A stretch of 64,000 nt of DNA from Psychrobacter sp. MF31 (GCF_012847335.1 NZ_JABBDX010000002.1:310001-374000), one strand, 5' to 3'. Numbered from the stretch's first letter, positions 53,378 through 62,503 are shown. Made by a program: numbers and translations. The notes: generated from the letters alone by a model not told the origin.

Positions 53378-55624
53378 TCAGCTTTGATTTAACGCATTAA
53401 GTGCGGCTTCAAACTCGTTTCGCTTGACTTCCCCAACTTGTTTTTTAACCAGCTTGCCATTTTGATAATACAGCAAGGTTGGCGGTCCAAACAGTTGATA
53501 GCGCGCTAAAATGGCTTTGGAATCCTCGCTTGTCTCGGTGATATCCAAGCGAACCAATTGCCAATTTTGCATTTGCTGAGGTCGGCTTTGGAACAGATTT
53601 TTGTCCATTATTCGGCACTCAACGCACCAGTCTGCAGTCAAATCAACGATCACATTTGGCGAGCTTTGGGTGATGGCATCAAGCTCGCTTAAGGTCGTGA
53701 TGGTTTTATCTGAATTATTAACTATCGCTGTATTTGAAGTTGATGCGACAGGTTGGTTGACATTAGCCAGTGGTCGCAAACTGTCATGATTGCCAAGCGC
53801 GGCGCCAACGATCAAGCACGCCGCCCAAAGTCCCATAACGATGGCAAGCGCTTGGGTCAGCATGCGACCGCGACCAAGCCAGCGCCAAGCCCAAACGGCA
53901 ACGACCATAAACCAAAGCGCCCAAACAAGCAGCATCACTGGCGTCACAAACACGCGCTCAATAAGCAATAAGGCAACCGCAAAAAGCAGTAAAGCAAAGC
54001 CTTGCTTGACCCAATTCATCCAAGCGCCAGCTTTTGGCATGATGCTGCCTTGGGTTGCGCCAATTAAAATGAGCGGCGCGGACAAGCCAAGACCAAGCAT
54101 AAATAACGCTGCAAATCCTAACAGCGCGCTACCAATCGTCGACACGGCAATCAGCGCGCCAAATAAAGGCGCGGACACGCAAGGCGACACCACAAGCGCG
54201 GATAAAAACCCTGCCATCAAACTGCCGCCTGCGCTTCCAAGCTTACTGTCACCCGCTTGGCTTAATCGCTGCATTTTGCTGCTGACCGCTACTGGCAGCC
54301 GGATATTGACCACTTCAAGCATATAAAGGGCAAGCAGCACAAAAATAATGGCAAAGCTGATCAAAATCGCCGGATTTTGTAGCCAACCGATAATGCCAAG
54401 CGACTCACCAAAAATGGCAATGACTGCGCCCAAAATCCCATAAGCAATCGCCACCCCAAGCGCATAGCTTGAGGTCAAAATTACGCTTTTTCTTGCCGTT
54501 GGGTTTTGCTGACGGGCAACGATATTGGCGACAATCGGCAGCATCGGCAACACGCAAGGCGTAAAAGCAAGCCCAAGCCCTGCCAAAAATAGCAGCAATA
54601 AAGCAAACCAAGGATGGGCGGCAAGACCAAACGGATCACTTTCAGTTAAGTCATCGTTCGCCATATTTTGATTATTTTGGCGACTATTGTCGTTTAAATT
54701 GGCAGAAGCATTTGCCGCGATAATGCCATCATCGGCAGCGTTATTGTCTAATAGCGCGGCGTCTTGATCACTTTCAAGACCCTCATCATTGACATGATCC
54801 GCCTCATTGCTGTCAGTTAATGCCGAATCATCAATAGCGCTCGCCGCATTATTATCAGCATTTGGGCTATCGGCAGTCTCTGTTGCAGAATTGGCAGCTA
54901 ATACCGTGGTCGCTTTTGGGTCGGAAGCTTTTGAATCCGCGGTTTTTTGATCGGCAGTTTGATTATCGGCTTTATCTTGAGCTACCGCTTTAGCTTTATC
55001 GCTTGCCGCCTCAGTTGTTTTTGCCGGTAGCGCCGTTGTTTTATCAGCGGCTTTATCGTCTTTTTTCTCAGCAGCTTTTGGCGCGGCAATGGTGACCGTG
55101 TTATTTATTTTTTCAGGCGGATAACAAAGTCCTGCTTTGGCGCAGCCTTGCCAAGTCACGCTAAGCGCAGAATTATTGACCGCTTTGCTGCTGGTGAGCA
55201 GCGCTGTCGCTGTAACGTTGCTTTGATCAAACACAGGAACGCGACCAAATTGCGGGTCATCAATCGATTGCGCCGATTGGCTAAATTTAAAGGGCGCAGC
55301 GCTTACCCCAGCGGGCAAGTCCAGCTTAATTTTATCTTTATAAACGTAATGACCAGGGGTAATGTCAAAATTGATGGTCAGCATCACGCCTTTTGCGGTA
55401 TTTTTGGTGCTGGTAGTGACCTGAAACGCTTTATCTACGGGCAAAAACTTCCCTTGATCACCACTTTGATCGGAGCTGAACAAATCGCCAAGCCCTGCCG
55501 CTTGAGCGCTGATTGGCAAAGCTGTCATTGAGCTGAGCGCAATTACTCCTGTAAGAAGTAACGAGCTAAATTTATAAGGCTTGGGTTTTCGCGACTTAAC
55601 CGCTAGCGACTGGTTGACGGTCAT
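53378..55624 (-). CDS. dsbD: DsbD, transmembrane thiol:disulfide reductant conductor
   Basis: Carries electrons from cytoplasmic thioredoxin to periplasmic DsbC and cytochrome c maturation. The 748 residues comprise a signal peptide (to about 43) and an N-terminal immunoglobulin-like domain with Cys161/Cys167 (CAKAGLC). An eight-helix membrane domain follows, with TPCVLPMLPIV and SPCVSAPL, then a C-terminal thioredoxin domain with WCVEC. Between the first two domains sits about 150 residues of Ala/Asp/Lys/Asn-rich low complexity (181-330), far longer than in E. coli. Its partner DsbC is at 25.9 kb. A terminator follows. Confidence 0.95.
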   Translation of the reverse strand: MTVNQSLAVKSRKPKPYKFSSLLLTGVIALSSMTALPISAQAAGLGDLFSSDQSGDQGKFLPVDKAFQVTTSTKNTAKGVMLTINFDITPGHYVYKDKIKLDLPAGVSAAPFKFSQSAQSIDDPQFGRVPVFDQSNVTATALLTSSKAVNNSALSVTWQGCAKAGLCYPPEKINNTVTIAAPKAAEKKDDKAADKTTALPAKTTEAASDKAKAVAQDKADNQTADQKTADSKASDPKATTVLAANSATETADSPNADNNAASAIDDSALTDSNEADHVNDEGLESDQDAALLDNNAADDGIIAANASANLNDNSRQNNQNMANDDLTESDPFGLAAHPWFALLLLFLAGLGLAFTPCVLPMLPIVANIVARQQNPTARKSVILTSSYALGVAIAYGILGAVIAIFGESLGIIGWLQNPAILISFAIIFVLLALYMLEVVNIRLPVAVSSKMQRLSQAGDSKLGSAGGSLMAGFLSALVVSPCVSAPLFGALIAVSTIGSALLGFAALFMLGLGLSAPLILIGATQGSIMPKAGAWMNWVKQGFALLLFAVALLLIERVFVTPVMLLVWALWFMVVAVWAWRWLGRGRMLTQALAIVMGLWAACLIVGAALGNHDSLRPLANVNQPVASTSNTAIVNNSDKTITTLSELDAITQSSPNVIVDLTADWCVECRIMDKNLFQSRPQQMQNWQLVRLDITETSEDSKAILARYQLFGPPTLLYYQNGKLVKKQVGEVKRNEFEAALNALNQS

Positions 55625-55757
55625 AAAAGGCTACCTTTGCTGACAAATCATAAAAAAATAAAATATAAAAATAGATAATAATTAGCTATACGGCGCGGCA
55701 GTTTTATCTATTTAATGACTTTTAACGTTAATAGTGACGGATTAAATAATGATAATG

Positions 55758-55800
55758 AAAAAAGTATCAACCAAATCACCGCATTGATTGATACTTTTTA
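55758..55800. terminator. bidirectional terminator downstream of gspG
   Basis: Arms AAAAAGTATCAA and TTGATACTTTTT pair around a 17-base loop; T runs on both strands. Confidence 0.75.
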
Positions 55801-55868
55801 AAGCCTGACTTTTAATCACAGTTTTGGCAATTTTGGCAGTTTTGACCATCAAATTTTGACAGCAATCA

Positions 55869-56339
55869 TTAAAGCTGAGCGTAAATGTCCGCATCCGCCC
55901 CTTCACCACCCGGCTTACCATCCGCGCCAAGCGAAAACAAATCATAAGCGCGATCTTCACTTCCCGGCGCGGCATACTGCAGCTCATTGTCCCAACCGTC
56001 GGTCGGATAGCCGCCTTTGATATAGCCGCCTTCAGGATAGTTTTTTGCATCGGCAGGTGGCGTGGTAAGCGCGTCCAAACCTTGAGCGGTCGTTGGATAG
56101 CGCGAGTTGTCCACTTTATACATATCAAGCGCGTTTGAAACCGTCGCAAGCGCCGTTTCAGTCGTTTTAACTCGAGCTTTGTCACTTTGACCGACCACTT
56201 TTGGCACCACAAGACCAGCTAAAATCGCCAAAATCACAATCACCACCATGATTTCAATTAAGGTAAATCCGGATTGGGATGTTAATGAGCTCTTGGAAGC
56301 GGCGGAATCATTGGTCAGCGTTGGAATTGTCAAGGTCAT
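55869..56339 (-). CDS. gspG: GspG, major pseudopilin of type II secretion
   Basis: 156-residue prepseudopilin with a long leader of 24 residues ending QSG. The spine is FTLIEIMVVIVILAILAGLVVPKVVGQ and the GspG domain contains DNSRYPTTAQGLDAL. The calcium-loop ending GKPGGEGADADI is the hallmark of GspG. It builds the periplasmic piston of the T2SS. It sits 200 bases downstream of gspF on the same strand; no other gsp genes are in the window, consistent with the scattered T2SS of Moraxellaceae. Confidence 0.95.
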   Translation of the reverse strand: MTLTIPTLTNDSAASKSSLTSQSGFTLIEIMVVIVILAILAGLVVPKVVGQSDKARVKTTETALATVSNALDMYKVDNSRYPTTAQGLDALTTPPADAKNYPEGGYIKGGYPTDGWDNELQYAAPGSEDRAYDLFSLGADGKPGGEGADADIYAQL

Positions 56340-56541
56340 AAGGGCTCATCACTAAAGTTAGGTTGTTAGCATAATTAATGCTTTTGGCAAAACAATTTTT
56401 AAAATAACAGAATCTACCGCCCATAATCTTGCTATTGTAGAGCGGCTAATATGCGCAATTGTTGTTGCTTTATTAATGATTGGTAAGGCGAAGTTTAGTA
56501 AAATTTAAAATTCGCAATTGTTAAATTTATGAGTTGTCACA

Positions 56542-57744
56542 TCAGCCTGCCAAGTCATTCATATTAACAATGGGCAACATCACTGCCATGACGATAATCA
56601 TTACCACAACCCCCATCAAGACCAGCATCAATGGCTCAAGCAGTGACAATAACGTGCTAATAAAGTTGGTGGCTTCCGTCTCTTGCATGTGAGCGGCGCG
56701 GCTGAGCATCCCTTCAAGCTCGCCTGAGTTTTCACCACTTTTAATCATTTGCACCATCATCGGCGGAAAATAGCTCGATTTGTCCAGTTGGCTTGAAAGA
56801 CTTGCGCCCTCGGTGACGCGATTAGCCGCCTGAATAATTGAACTTTGAATGTGCAAATTGGTGGTGACCGCCGCGCCGATGTGCAGCGCTTCAATCAGTG
56901 GCACGCCTGATCGCACCAAAATCGCAAGGGTACTGGCAAAACGAGCGGCATTCAACCCTCGCGACAGTTTGGCTAAAATCGGCAATTTTAATACCAAACT
57001 GTCAATAGCCAGCTTCCCGGCTTGGGTTTTAGCAAAGCGAATTATTAAAAACGCCGCCATTGCCATAATAGCAAGCATCAACCACCACCATGTCGTAATA
57101 AGGTTAGACAATGCGAGCACCACTTGGGTAATCAGTGGCAGCGCTTGCTCGGACTGCTCAAAAACCTTGACAATTTTGGGAACGACAAAGCTCATCAAGC
57201 CGATAATGACCGCAAAAGCCATCACCATCAGCACAATTGGATAAACCATCGCGCCTTGGATCTTTTTTTGTAGAGCAAAGCGGTTTTCGGTGTAATCGGC
57301 AAGCTGATTTAAAATTAAATCCAAATGCCCCGATTTTTCGCCCGCCGCAATGGTGGCAATGTATAAGGGCGGAAAGCTTGCCGCTTGCTCAAGGGCGCGC
57401 GCAAGGCTCAAACCCTCAAGCACACTTGAGCGAATAGCAAGCATTAAGGATTTAATATGTGTTTTTGGCGACTGTTTGGCAACAGCAGCAAGAGCTTCTT
57501 CAAGGGGAATTCCGGCGGCAAGCAAAACCGATAATTGCCGCGTGAGCAGGGCAAGCTCATAAGCGCTCGGCTTTTTAAAACGGTTGTTATTGACCGCTTT
57601 TTTATCAAGAACCGCGCTGACCTCCATCGGCGTCCAGCGCTTATCACGAAGCTGCTGGCGAATTTGCCGCGCCGAGTCGCCCTCAAGAAGACCTTTTTGA
57701 ACCACGCCTTGCTCATCAAGGGCTTTAAAATGAAAAGCTGGCAT
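56542..57744 (-). CDS. gspF: GspF, type II secretion inner-membrane platform protein
   Basis: 400 residues with two tandem T2SSF domains (about 70-190 and 270-395) and three membrane helices. Family signatures are LARQLSVLLAAGIPLEEAL in the first repeat and FASTLAILVRSGVPLIEAL in the second. The first 60 residues match GspF (MPAFHFKALDEQG) rather than PilC. It interacts with GspE and GspL. It is probably in one transcription unit with gspG. Confidence 0.95.
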   Translation of the reverse strand: MPAFHFKALDEQGVVQKGLLEGDSARQIRQQLRDKRWTPMEVSAVLDKKAVNNNRFKKPSAYELALLTRQLSVLLAAGIPLEEALAAVAKQSPKTHIKSLMLAIRSSVLEGLSLARALEQAASFPPLYIATIAAGEKSGHLDLILNQLADYTENRFALQKKIQGAMVYPIVLMVMAFAVIIGLMSFVVPKIVKVFEQSEQALPLITQVVLALSNLITTWWWLMLAIMAMAAFLIIRFAKTQAGKLAIDSLVLKLPILAKLSRGLNAARFASTLAILVRSGVPLIEALHIGAAVTTNLHIQSSIIQAANRVTEGASLSSQLDKSSYFPPMMVQMIKSGENSGELEGMLSRAAHMQETEATNFISTLLSLLEPLMLVLMGVVVMIIVMAVMLPIVNMNDLAG

Positions 57745-57797
57745 AACGGTCTCTATGAAAAATCTAAGCCAATATATTAAGCTATGTTTTTAAGCGC

Positions 57798-58766
57798 TTA
57801 AAAAAGCGGGGTTGAATCGCTACTGTCGGGCATGATGCCTTGGGTTAATAAAACATCCAAATGCTGCTGCTGAAGCTGTTTGTCAAAGTCATTGACCTCC
57901 GCGATCAGCAATTTTTCAATGCGTTTGTTTGAGGCAAAAACGCTGAGCCGCGCGCAAATGACGGCAAGCTGATAAACGCGCTTTTTGCAATCGCCATCCA
58001 AGCCTTGCAGCAGTCTTACCATAAACGGCGTCTCAAGGCTTGCGTAATCAACTTCCATCACCGCATTTGGGTGCAGCGCTGTGATGCTATAACTTAAAGA
58101 CAAATGCGCGCAAAAATAACAACAAAACAAGTAGCCGACCACATGACCGATGTAATAGCCGCGATCATAAGTGAAGCTTGTCACCCCAAACTGGGTCAGC
58201 ACATAACTTGCCAAGCTTTCTTGGTCGCGAACGGGATTTGGGTGCTTAAGTTTGCCCACGGTCGGTAAAGACAGCGGATTTAAACCGTCTTGAACGGTAA
58301 GCTGCCAGCCTGCCGGACGCTGAGCGCCCATTTTATGGATAATATCGCTGATTAAATCATCAACCACGTGCAACTGTTGCCACAAGCGCTCGATGCTATC
58401 AATGTCAATCAAAGCGCGCTTGTCCAAATTCTTGGCAAGGATAAACTGTTGCCACTCCAAAAACTGCGCTTTTAAATGGCTGATTAAATACGTCGGTCGC
58501 GCTAATTCGGGCGCTTCATAATATAGGCGGGCGCGCTCAAGCTGCTGATCATAAAGCTTGATGCGAAGCTTAGTGGCATTGCTGTCGCTATCACCGTCTT
58601 GATCGCTGGCATCACTGACCATAAATTGCGCCAACAAAGACGCTTTAGATAAAGCCGAATTTGGTGCTTGATTCTCAAAAGCTTGAGGTTCAGCGTCATT
58701 ACCCGTATCTTTATCTGTTAAAGATTGATTCGCCATTTTCTTAAGATTATCACCAGTTTGGGTCAT
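57798..58766 (-). CDS. unrecognised soluble protein
   Basis: 322 residues that I cannot assign. The first 80 are polar and low-complexity. The rest looks mostly helical, with conserved-looking blocks SHLKAQFLEWQQFILAKNL, SFTYDRGYYIGHVVGYLFCCYF and ASNKRIEKLLIAEVNDFDKQ. One Cys-rich hydrophobic patch (YLFCCYFCAHLSL) is too short to be a confident membrane span. It lies 53 bases upstream of gspF on the same strand and could share its transcript. Start uncertain: ATG 58766 or ATG 58736. An 18-base palindrome (57787-57804) overlaps its stop codon. Confidence 0.6.
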   Translation of the reverse strand: MTQTGDNLKKMANQSLTDKDTGNDAEPQAFENQAPNSALSKASLLAQFMVSDASDQDGDSDSNATKLRIKLYDQQLERARLYYEAPELARPTYLISHLKAQFLEWQQFILAKNLDKRALIDIDSIERLWQQLHVVDDLISDIIHKMGAQRPAGWQLTVQDGLNPLSLPTVGKLKHPNPVRDQESLASYVLTQFGVTSFTYDRGYYIGHVVGYLFCCYFCAHLSLSYSITALHPNAVMEVDYASLETPFMVRLLQGLDGDCKKRVYQLAVICARLSVFASNKRIEKLLIAEVNDFDKQLQQQHLDVLLTQGIMPDSSDSTPLF

Positions 58767-58865
58767 AACGTTATCACAAATTGTTCACAAATTTGATTCT
58801 GATATCGTCATCTTACCTAAAGATCAACGCCTTGTCAGCCAAAGTCACGGCAAAAATTTATTTGA

Positions 58866-58987
58866 CCTACTCCCACCACCAAACCTAGGGGTTATGGTGG
58901 GGGAATCTTGGCGACCCATAGCTTCAATGAGACTACTACCTTTCGTCATGCCACTACCGCTGAGTAGTATCGGCACAAGGGAACTCT
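58866..58987 (-). ncRNA. probable omega-RNA (right-end RNA) of TnpB
   Basis: TnpB guide RNAs derive from the 3' end of tnpB plus the right end of the element. This 122-base segment carries the terminal hairpin and a second possible pairing (ACTACT/AGTAGT). The guide would be the bases just outside the element, from 58861 leftwards on the minus strand. The true 5' end probably lies inside tnpB. Confidence 0.5.
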
Positions 58988-60115
58988 TTATACCGTAGCA
59001 AGCCCTGCTACATCAGCTAACGCCTGACGGCGAATATTATTACTGGCATTGAGGTCACGGTCATGTTCTAGTTGGCAACTAGGGCAAATCCAACTTCTCA
59101 CCGATAACGGCAAACTATCCAGTTTGTGATCACAATGCGAGCAAAGTTTACTACTAGCAAAAAACCGATTTACCTTTAGCACGTTTTTACCATGCCACTT
59201 AGCCTTGTAACTCAGCAAGGTCACAAACTGACCCCAAGCGGCATCGCTAATCGCTTTGGCAAGCTTACGGTTTTTTACCATGTTTTTCACCGCCAAATCT
59301 TCAACCCCAAAGCTTGTCGCTTGGTTTTTGCAAACAAGCTGATGGGTAATTTGATGATGTAAGTCTAGTCGCTGATGGCGTACTTTTTCATGAATACGAG
59401 CAACGGCGAGTTTTTGCTTTTGATAGTTTTTGCTTTGTTTTTGCTTTCGGGCAAAGATCTTTTGTTGAACGGCAAGCCTTCGACTAGCTTTAGCTAAATG
59501 CTTTGCATTATCAAACTTAGTGCCATTAGATAAGATCAGTAAATGACTAATTCCTAAATCAATACCAATGGTTAGGCTTGACTCAACCGTAGTCGCCACT
59601 GGCAAAACATCCTCATTCTCGACCAAAATGCTTGCAAAGTATTTTCCTGTCGCGGTTTCGCTTACCGTGACTGTTTTAACTTTGCCAACAAACTCACGGC
59701 TAAACTTAGCTTTAATACCCTTTAGCTTGGGTAGGTCAATCGTTCCATTATCAAAGTTGACACTACCATGCTGAGGGTTTTGATAGCTTCTACGCGGTCT
59801 TTTTTTAGACTTGAAACGTGGAAACTTAGCGCGACCTTTGAAGAAATTGGTAAAAGCGGTATGGACGTTCAATAAGGCATTAAGTAAAGATTGACTGTTA
59901 ACCTCATTAAGCCATGCAAACCTTTCAGTCTTTTTCTTTTTGACAAGCTGACTTTGAATTTGGGATCGTGACAGCGACTTTTTGAATAGCGAATAGTAGC
60001 GCTTTTGAAGTGCAAGCGCCCAATTAAACACAAATCGAGCGCAACCAAAGTGCTTTTCAATCAGCACTTTTTGCTCAAGATTTGGGTAAATTCGGTATTT
60101 ATAGGCGCGGATCAT
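58988..60115 (-). CDS. tnpB: TnpB, RNA-guided nuclease of an IS605-type element
   Basis: 375 residues, apparently intact. An N-terminal helix-turn-helix/REC part opens YKYRIYPNLEQK. A RuvC nuclease follows, with the catalytic triad in GIDLGISHLL (Asp), FGVEDLAVKNM (Glu) and HDRDLNASNNI (Asp). A zinc finger CSHC...CPSC sits between the last two. These residues are all present, so cleavage activity is plausible. TnpB cuts DNA matching its omega-RNA guide next to a TAM and helps keep the element in place. Confidence 0.94.
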   Translation of the reverse strand: MIRAYKYRIYPNLEQKVLIEKHFGCARFVFNWALALQKRYYSLFKKSLSRSQIQSQLVKKKKTERFAWLNEVNSQSLLNALLNVHTAFTNFFKGRAKFPRFKSKKRPRRSYQNPQHGSVNFDNGTIDLPKLKGIKAKFSREFVGKVKTVTVSETATGKYFASILVENEDVLPVATTVESSLTIGIDLGISHLLILSNGTKFDNAKHLAKASRRLAVQQKIFARKQKQSKNYQKQKLAVARIHEKVRHQRLDLHHQITHQLVCKNQATSFGVEDLAVKNMVKNRKLAKAISDAAWGQFVTLLSYKAKWHGKNVLKVNRFFASSKLCSHCDHKLDSLPLSVRSWICPSCQLEHDRDLNASNNIRRQALADVAGLATV

Positions 60116-60175
60116 AGCTTGTCAATTAAGTAAGATAGGATTATAATTTAGCATCGATTCAACTTGGTGTCAATT

Positions 60176-60601
60176 ATGCGTAAGCAGCTAAAGTCACACT
60201 ATAATTGCGTTTATAATCTAACCTTTCATTTAGTGTTAGTCAGTAAGTACCGCAGAAAATGCTTTACTAATGATATTCTTGACAGGCTTAAGACTATTAC
60301 AAACGAGCTTTGCCAAAAATGGGATGTTGAGCTGTTAGAGTTCAGTGGCGCGTCCGACCATATTCATCTATTGATTGAACTGCACCCTAATATCATGCCG
60401 AGTAAATTCATCAATAATCTAAAAACAGTCACCAGTCGATTGATTAGAAAAGAGTTTTCAAATCATTTTTCCGCCTTTTATAACAAGCCTGTTCTATGGA
60501 CGAGAGCTTACTGCTTGCTGACTACTGGCGACGCAACCATTGATACGATTAGACAATATATTGAAAAACAAAAGCGCCCTGATGTAAGCATGAATAGTTA
60601 A
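60176..60601 (+). CDS. tnpA: TnpA, Y1-type IS200 transposase
   Basis: 141 residues from ATG 60176. HUH single-strand transposase with the metal-binding DHIHLLIEL motif and the catalytic Tyr in TIRQYIEKQ. The length and both motifs are intact, so the element may be active. It is divergent from tnpB by 60 bases. A GTG/ATG further upstream at 60164 would add four residues. Confidence 0.93.
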   Translation: MRKQLKSHYNCVYNLTFHLVLVSKYRRKCFTNDILDRLKTITNELCQKWDVELLEFSGASDHIHLLIELHPNIMPSKFINNLKTVTSRLIRKEFSNHFSAFYNKPVLWTRAYCLLTTGDATIDTIRQYIEKQKRPDVSMNS

Positions 60602-60612
60602 AATCAGCAAAA

Positions 60613-60639
60613 AAGCGCTAAGGATTGACCTTAACGCTT
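60613..60639 (+). repeat. left-end hairpin of the IS605-type element
   Basis: AAGCG-C-TAAGG and CCTTA-A-CGCTT pair around an ATTGA loop with a single mismatch, 12 bases past the tnpA stop. Expected TnpA recognition structure; it could also stop tnpA transcription. Confidence 0.7.
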
Positions 60640-60679
60640 ATTGTTCCCTTCAACATTTAAAATAGCGTTAAGCTATCAG

Positions 60680-61603
60680 CTACTTTTGATATTGCTGTCG
60701 ATAAATTTTGGGCGATACGCCATAAACCCGCTTAAACGCTTGGCTAAACGTCGAATCCGACGCGTAACCGACAAGCTCACTAATTCGGCTGATGCTGTTT
60801 TGCTGCAACCGCAAATAACGCGCCGCCAAGCGCAGCCGATAATCGATCAAATAGGTCAAAGGCGGCATACCAACGATATCTTTAAAACGCTGAGCAAAGC
60901 TTGATCGCGACATTCCGGCGACCTCTGCCAATTTGTGAATCGTCCAGCTTTGATTGGGCGCATCATGCATGACAGCAAGCGCCTTTGCCAAATACGGATC
61001 TTTCATTGCCTGAAGCCAGCTTCCGGTTGCCTCAGGAAGGCTTTCGATATACGTTCGCAGGCATTCGATCATCATAATGCTTGCCCAATGATTGATCACT
61101 GCCGTTTTACCGATGCGCTCATGCGCCGACTCAAGCGTTAACAATTTGATGCCCACATCAAGCACTTCAAACCGGCTTTCTGGCTGATCTTCATGCTCCG
61201 GCAAAATCGGCGGCAATACCGACAATAGCGGTCTTATCATCTCTTTATCATACTGGCATTCAATCAAGATCAGGCATGAGTTAAGCTCGCCTGCTTCCCC
61301 AAGCGACAGCGTCTTTGCTTCTGCGCCAACCAAATGCTCATCCAACGCTTGCGCCTCACAACCGTGATAATCAAGCGCATAGCAAACATGGCGATAAGCG
61401 TTTGGAATCATAATCATATCGCCGGAATACGCCTTTCTTGACGCCTCGCCCACGCTGATACAAAAACTTCCCGACATCACCAAATAAAACAAAATCGTAT
61501 CTTTTCTCGTAATCGAATACGACCAATCGCCCTTGCCCTCTAAACGATAATAGCGGGTCTCACACAAATGCACATTTTCAAGAAGCATGCTCAGGGCATC
61601 CAT
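60680..61603 (-). CDS. AraC-family transcriptional regulator
   Basis: 307 residues. The N-terminal cupin-type sensing domain (about 1-190) contains SYSITRKDTILFYLVMSG and GDMIMIPNAYRHVCYAL, as in regulators with the AraC_binding cupin_6 domain. The C-terminal double helix-turn-helix (about 205-307) has WTIHKLAEVAGMSRSSFAQRFKDIVGMPP and the terminal GYASDSTFSQAFKRVYGVSPKIYR signature. The ligand and targets are unknown. The IS605-type element sits immediately past its stop codon, and its own neighbour upstream is the tRNA cluster. Confidence 0.92.
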   Translation of the reverse strand: MDALSMLLENVHLCETRYYRLEGKGDWSYSITRKDTILFYLVMSGSFCISVGEASRKAYSGDMIMIPNAYRHVCYALDYHGCEAQALDEHLVGAEAKTLSLGEAGELNSCLILIECQYDKEMIRPLLSVLPPILPEHEDQPESRFEVLDVGIKLLTLESAHERIGKTAVINHWASIMMIECLRTYIESLPEATGSWLQAMKDPYLAKALAVMHDAPNQSWTIHKLAEVAGMSRSSFAQRFKDIVGMPPLTYLIDYRLRLAARYLRLQQNSISRISELVGYASDSTFSQAFKRVYGVSPKIYRQQYQK

Positions 61604-61974
61604 GAATCTTATCCTTAAGCTAAGTCGCGCAAACCATTCAAAGCTTGCAACATAACGACCTTAACCCTAATATTCAAGTAAATTAATCACTTGTGGACTA
61701 CAGTTAAAAATATACATACGATAAACACAACTTAACAGCGCTTTACTTAACTAAACATAAGGCTTTATCTGGTAAATGAATTTGATCAAGAATTTATGGT
61801 TATGGTAAAAGGTCATCGTCAACGCAAGTAAGGTTGCCCAGACGATCAAAAAGTAAATGATTTTAAAGAAATTAAAAATTAAGAACGACAAAAAGCCGCC
61901 AAAATGGCGATCATTATCAAAATAAAAGAATAATAACGAAACAGATAGGAAGTTTTAGAACTTGAAGAAGATAT
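61604..61974. other. intergenic region between the AraC gene and the tRNA operon
   Basis: 371 AT-rich bases. It holds the tRNA operon terminator near 61890 and presumably the AraC promoter, which I cannot place. No open frame. Confidence 0.5.
61890..61909 (-). terminator. terminator of the tRNA operon
   Basis: CGCCA/TGGCG with a three-base loop, followed on the minus strand by GC and five T, about 65 bases past tRNA-His. Confidence 0.7.
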
Positions 61975-62051
61975 TGGGGCGACTGATGGGACTCGAACCC
62001 ACGACAACCGAGATCACAACCCGGGGCTCTACCAACTGAGCTACAACCGCC
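61975..62051 (-). tRNA. tRNA-His (GTG)
   Basis: Full cloverleaf with the histidine-specific extra G at position -1 pairing with C73. The anticodon loop is TTGTGAT, the T-loop GTTCGAGTC, and the CCA end is encoded. Confidence 0.97.
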
Positions 62052-62085
62052 ATATATTGCCAAGGGGCAAGATTTGCAGGCTAAA

Positions 62086-62162
62086 TGGCGCGCCTGGCAG
62101 GATTCGAACCTGCGACCACCTACTTAGAAGGCAGGTGCTCTATCCAACTGAGCTACAGGCGC
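62086..62162 (-). tRNA. tRNA-Arg (TCT)
   Basis: Acceptor GCGCCTG/CAGGCGC, anticodon loop CTTCTAA, T-loop GTTCGAATC, CCA encoded. Reads AGA codons. Confidence 0.97.
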
Positions 62163-62226
62163 TCGATTTGGCATTTATATATAATCACTTATATATAAAA
62201 AAAAGCCTGTAAGGCTCTTTTTGAGA

Positions 62227-62303
<77 letters not shown>

Positions 62304-62392
62304 AATGTCTCTCAATCATCGATAACTTAGTTTCAAACTTATTAATCAATACCACGTTTAATTTGTTTTCAATCATCGCTATCGAGGTGCAC

Positions 62393-62421
62393 ATAATAAG
62401 GCGAAAGGCGGAGTATGTCAA
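62393..62421 (-). promoter_or_regulatory. strong sigma-70 promoter of the tRNA operon
   Basis: Perfect TTGACA (62421-62416), 17-base spacer, TATTAT (62398-62393), then a GC-rich discriminator GTGCACC as in stringently controlled stable-RNA promoters. TCAATCATCG is repeated twice in the leader (near 62314 and 62369). Confidence 0.85.
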
Positions 62422-62503
62422 CACCTAATTCATATTATTTTTAAATAATTGTCCTTTTTTATGAAAAAAGCACATTTTTGGTAAATTTTCTTGGAACTGC
62501 TCC

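Larger units (their letters stand above)
58862..60660. mobile_element. IS200/IS605-family insertion sequence with tnpA and tnpB
   Basis: About 1.8 kb with divergent tnpA (plus strand) and tnpB (minus strand), the IS605 arrangement. The right end, past the tnpB stop, has a subterminal hairpin CCCACCA/TGGTGGG (58872-58901) enclosing AACC/GGTT. On the minus strand this is followed by TCAA at 58865-58862, the same tetranucleotide cleaved at the right end of IS608. The left end, past the tnpA stop, has an imperfect hairpin (60613-60639). The exact left cleavage site is not determined. There are no terminal inverted repeats or target duplication, as expected for the family. Confidence 0.85.

Noticed and set aside
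57787-57804. 18-base palindrome as a terminator
   Set aside because: The stem is nearly all A/T with a GCGC centre, so a stable hairpin is unlikely; it may be coincidental.
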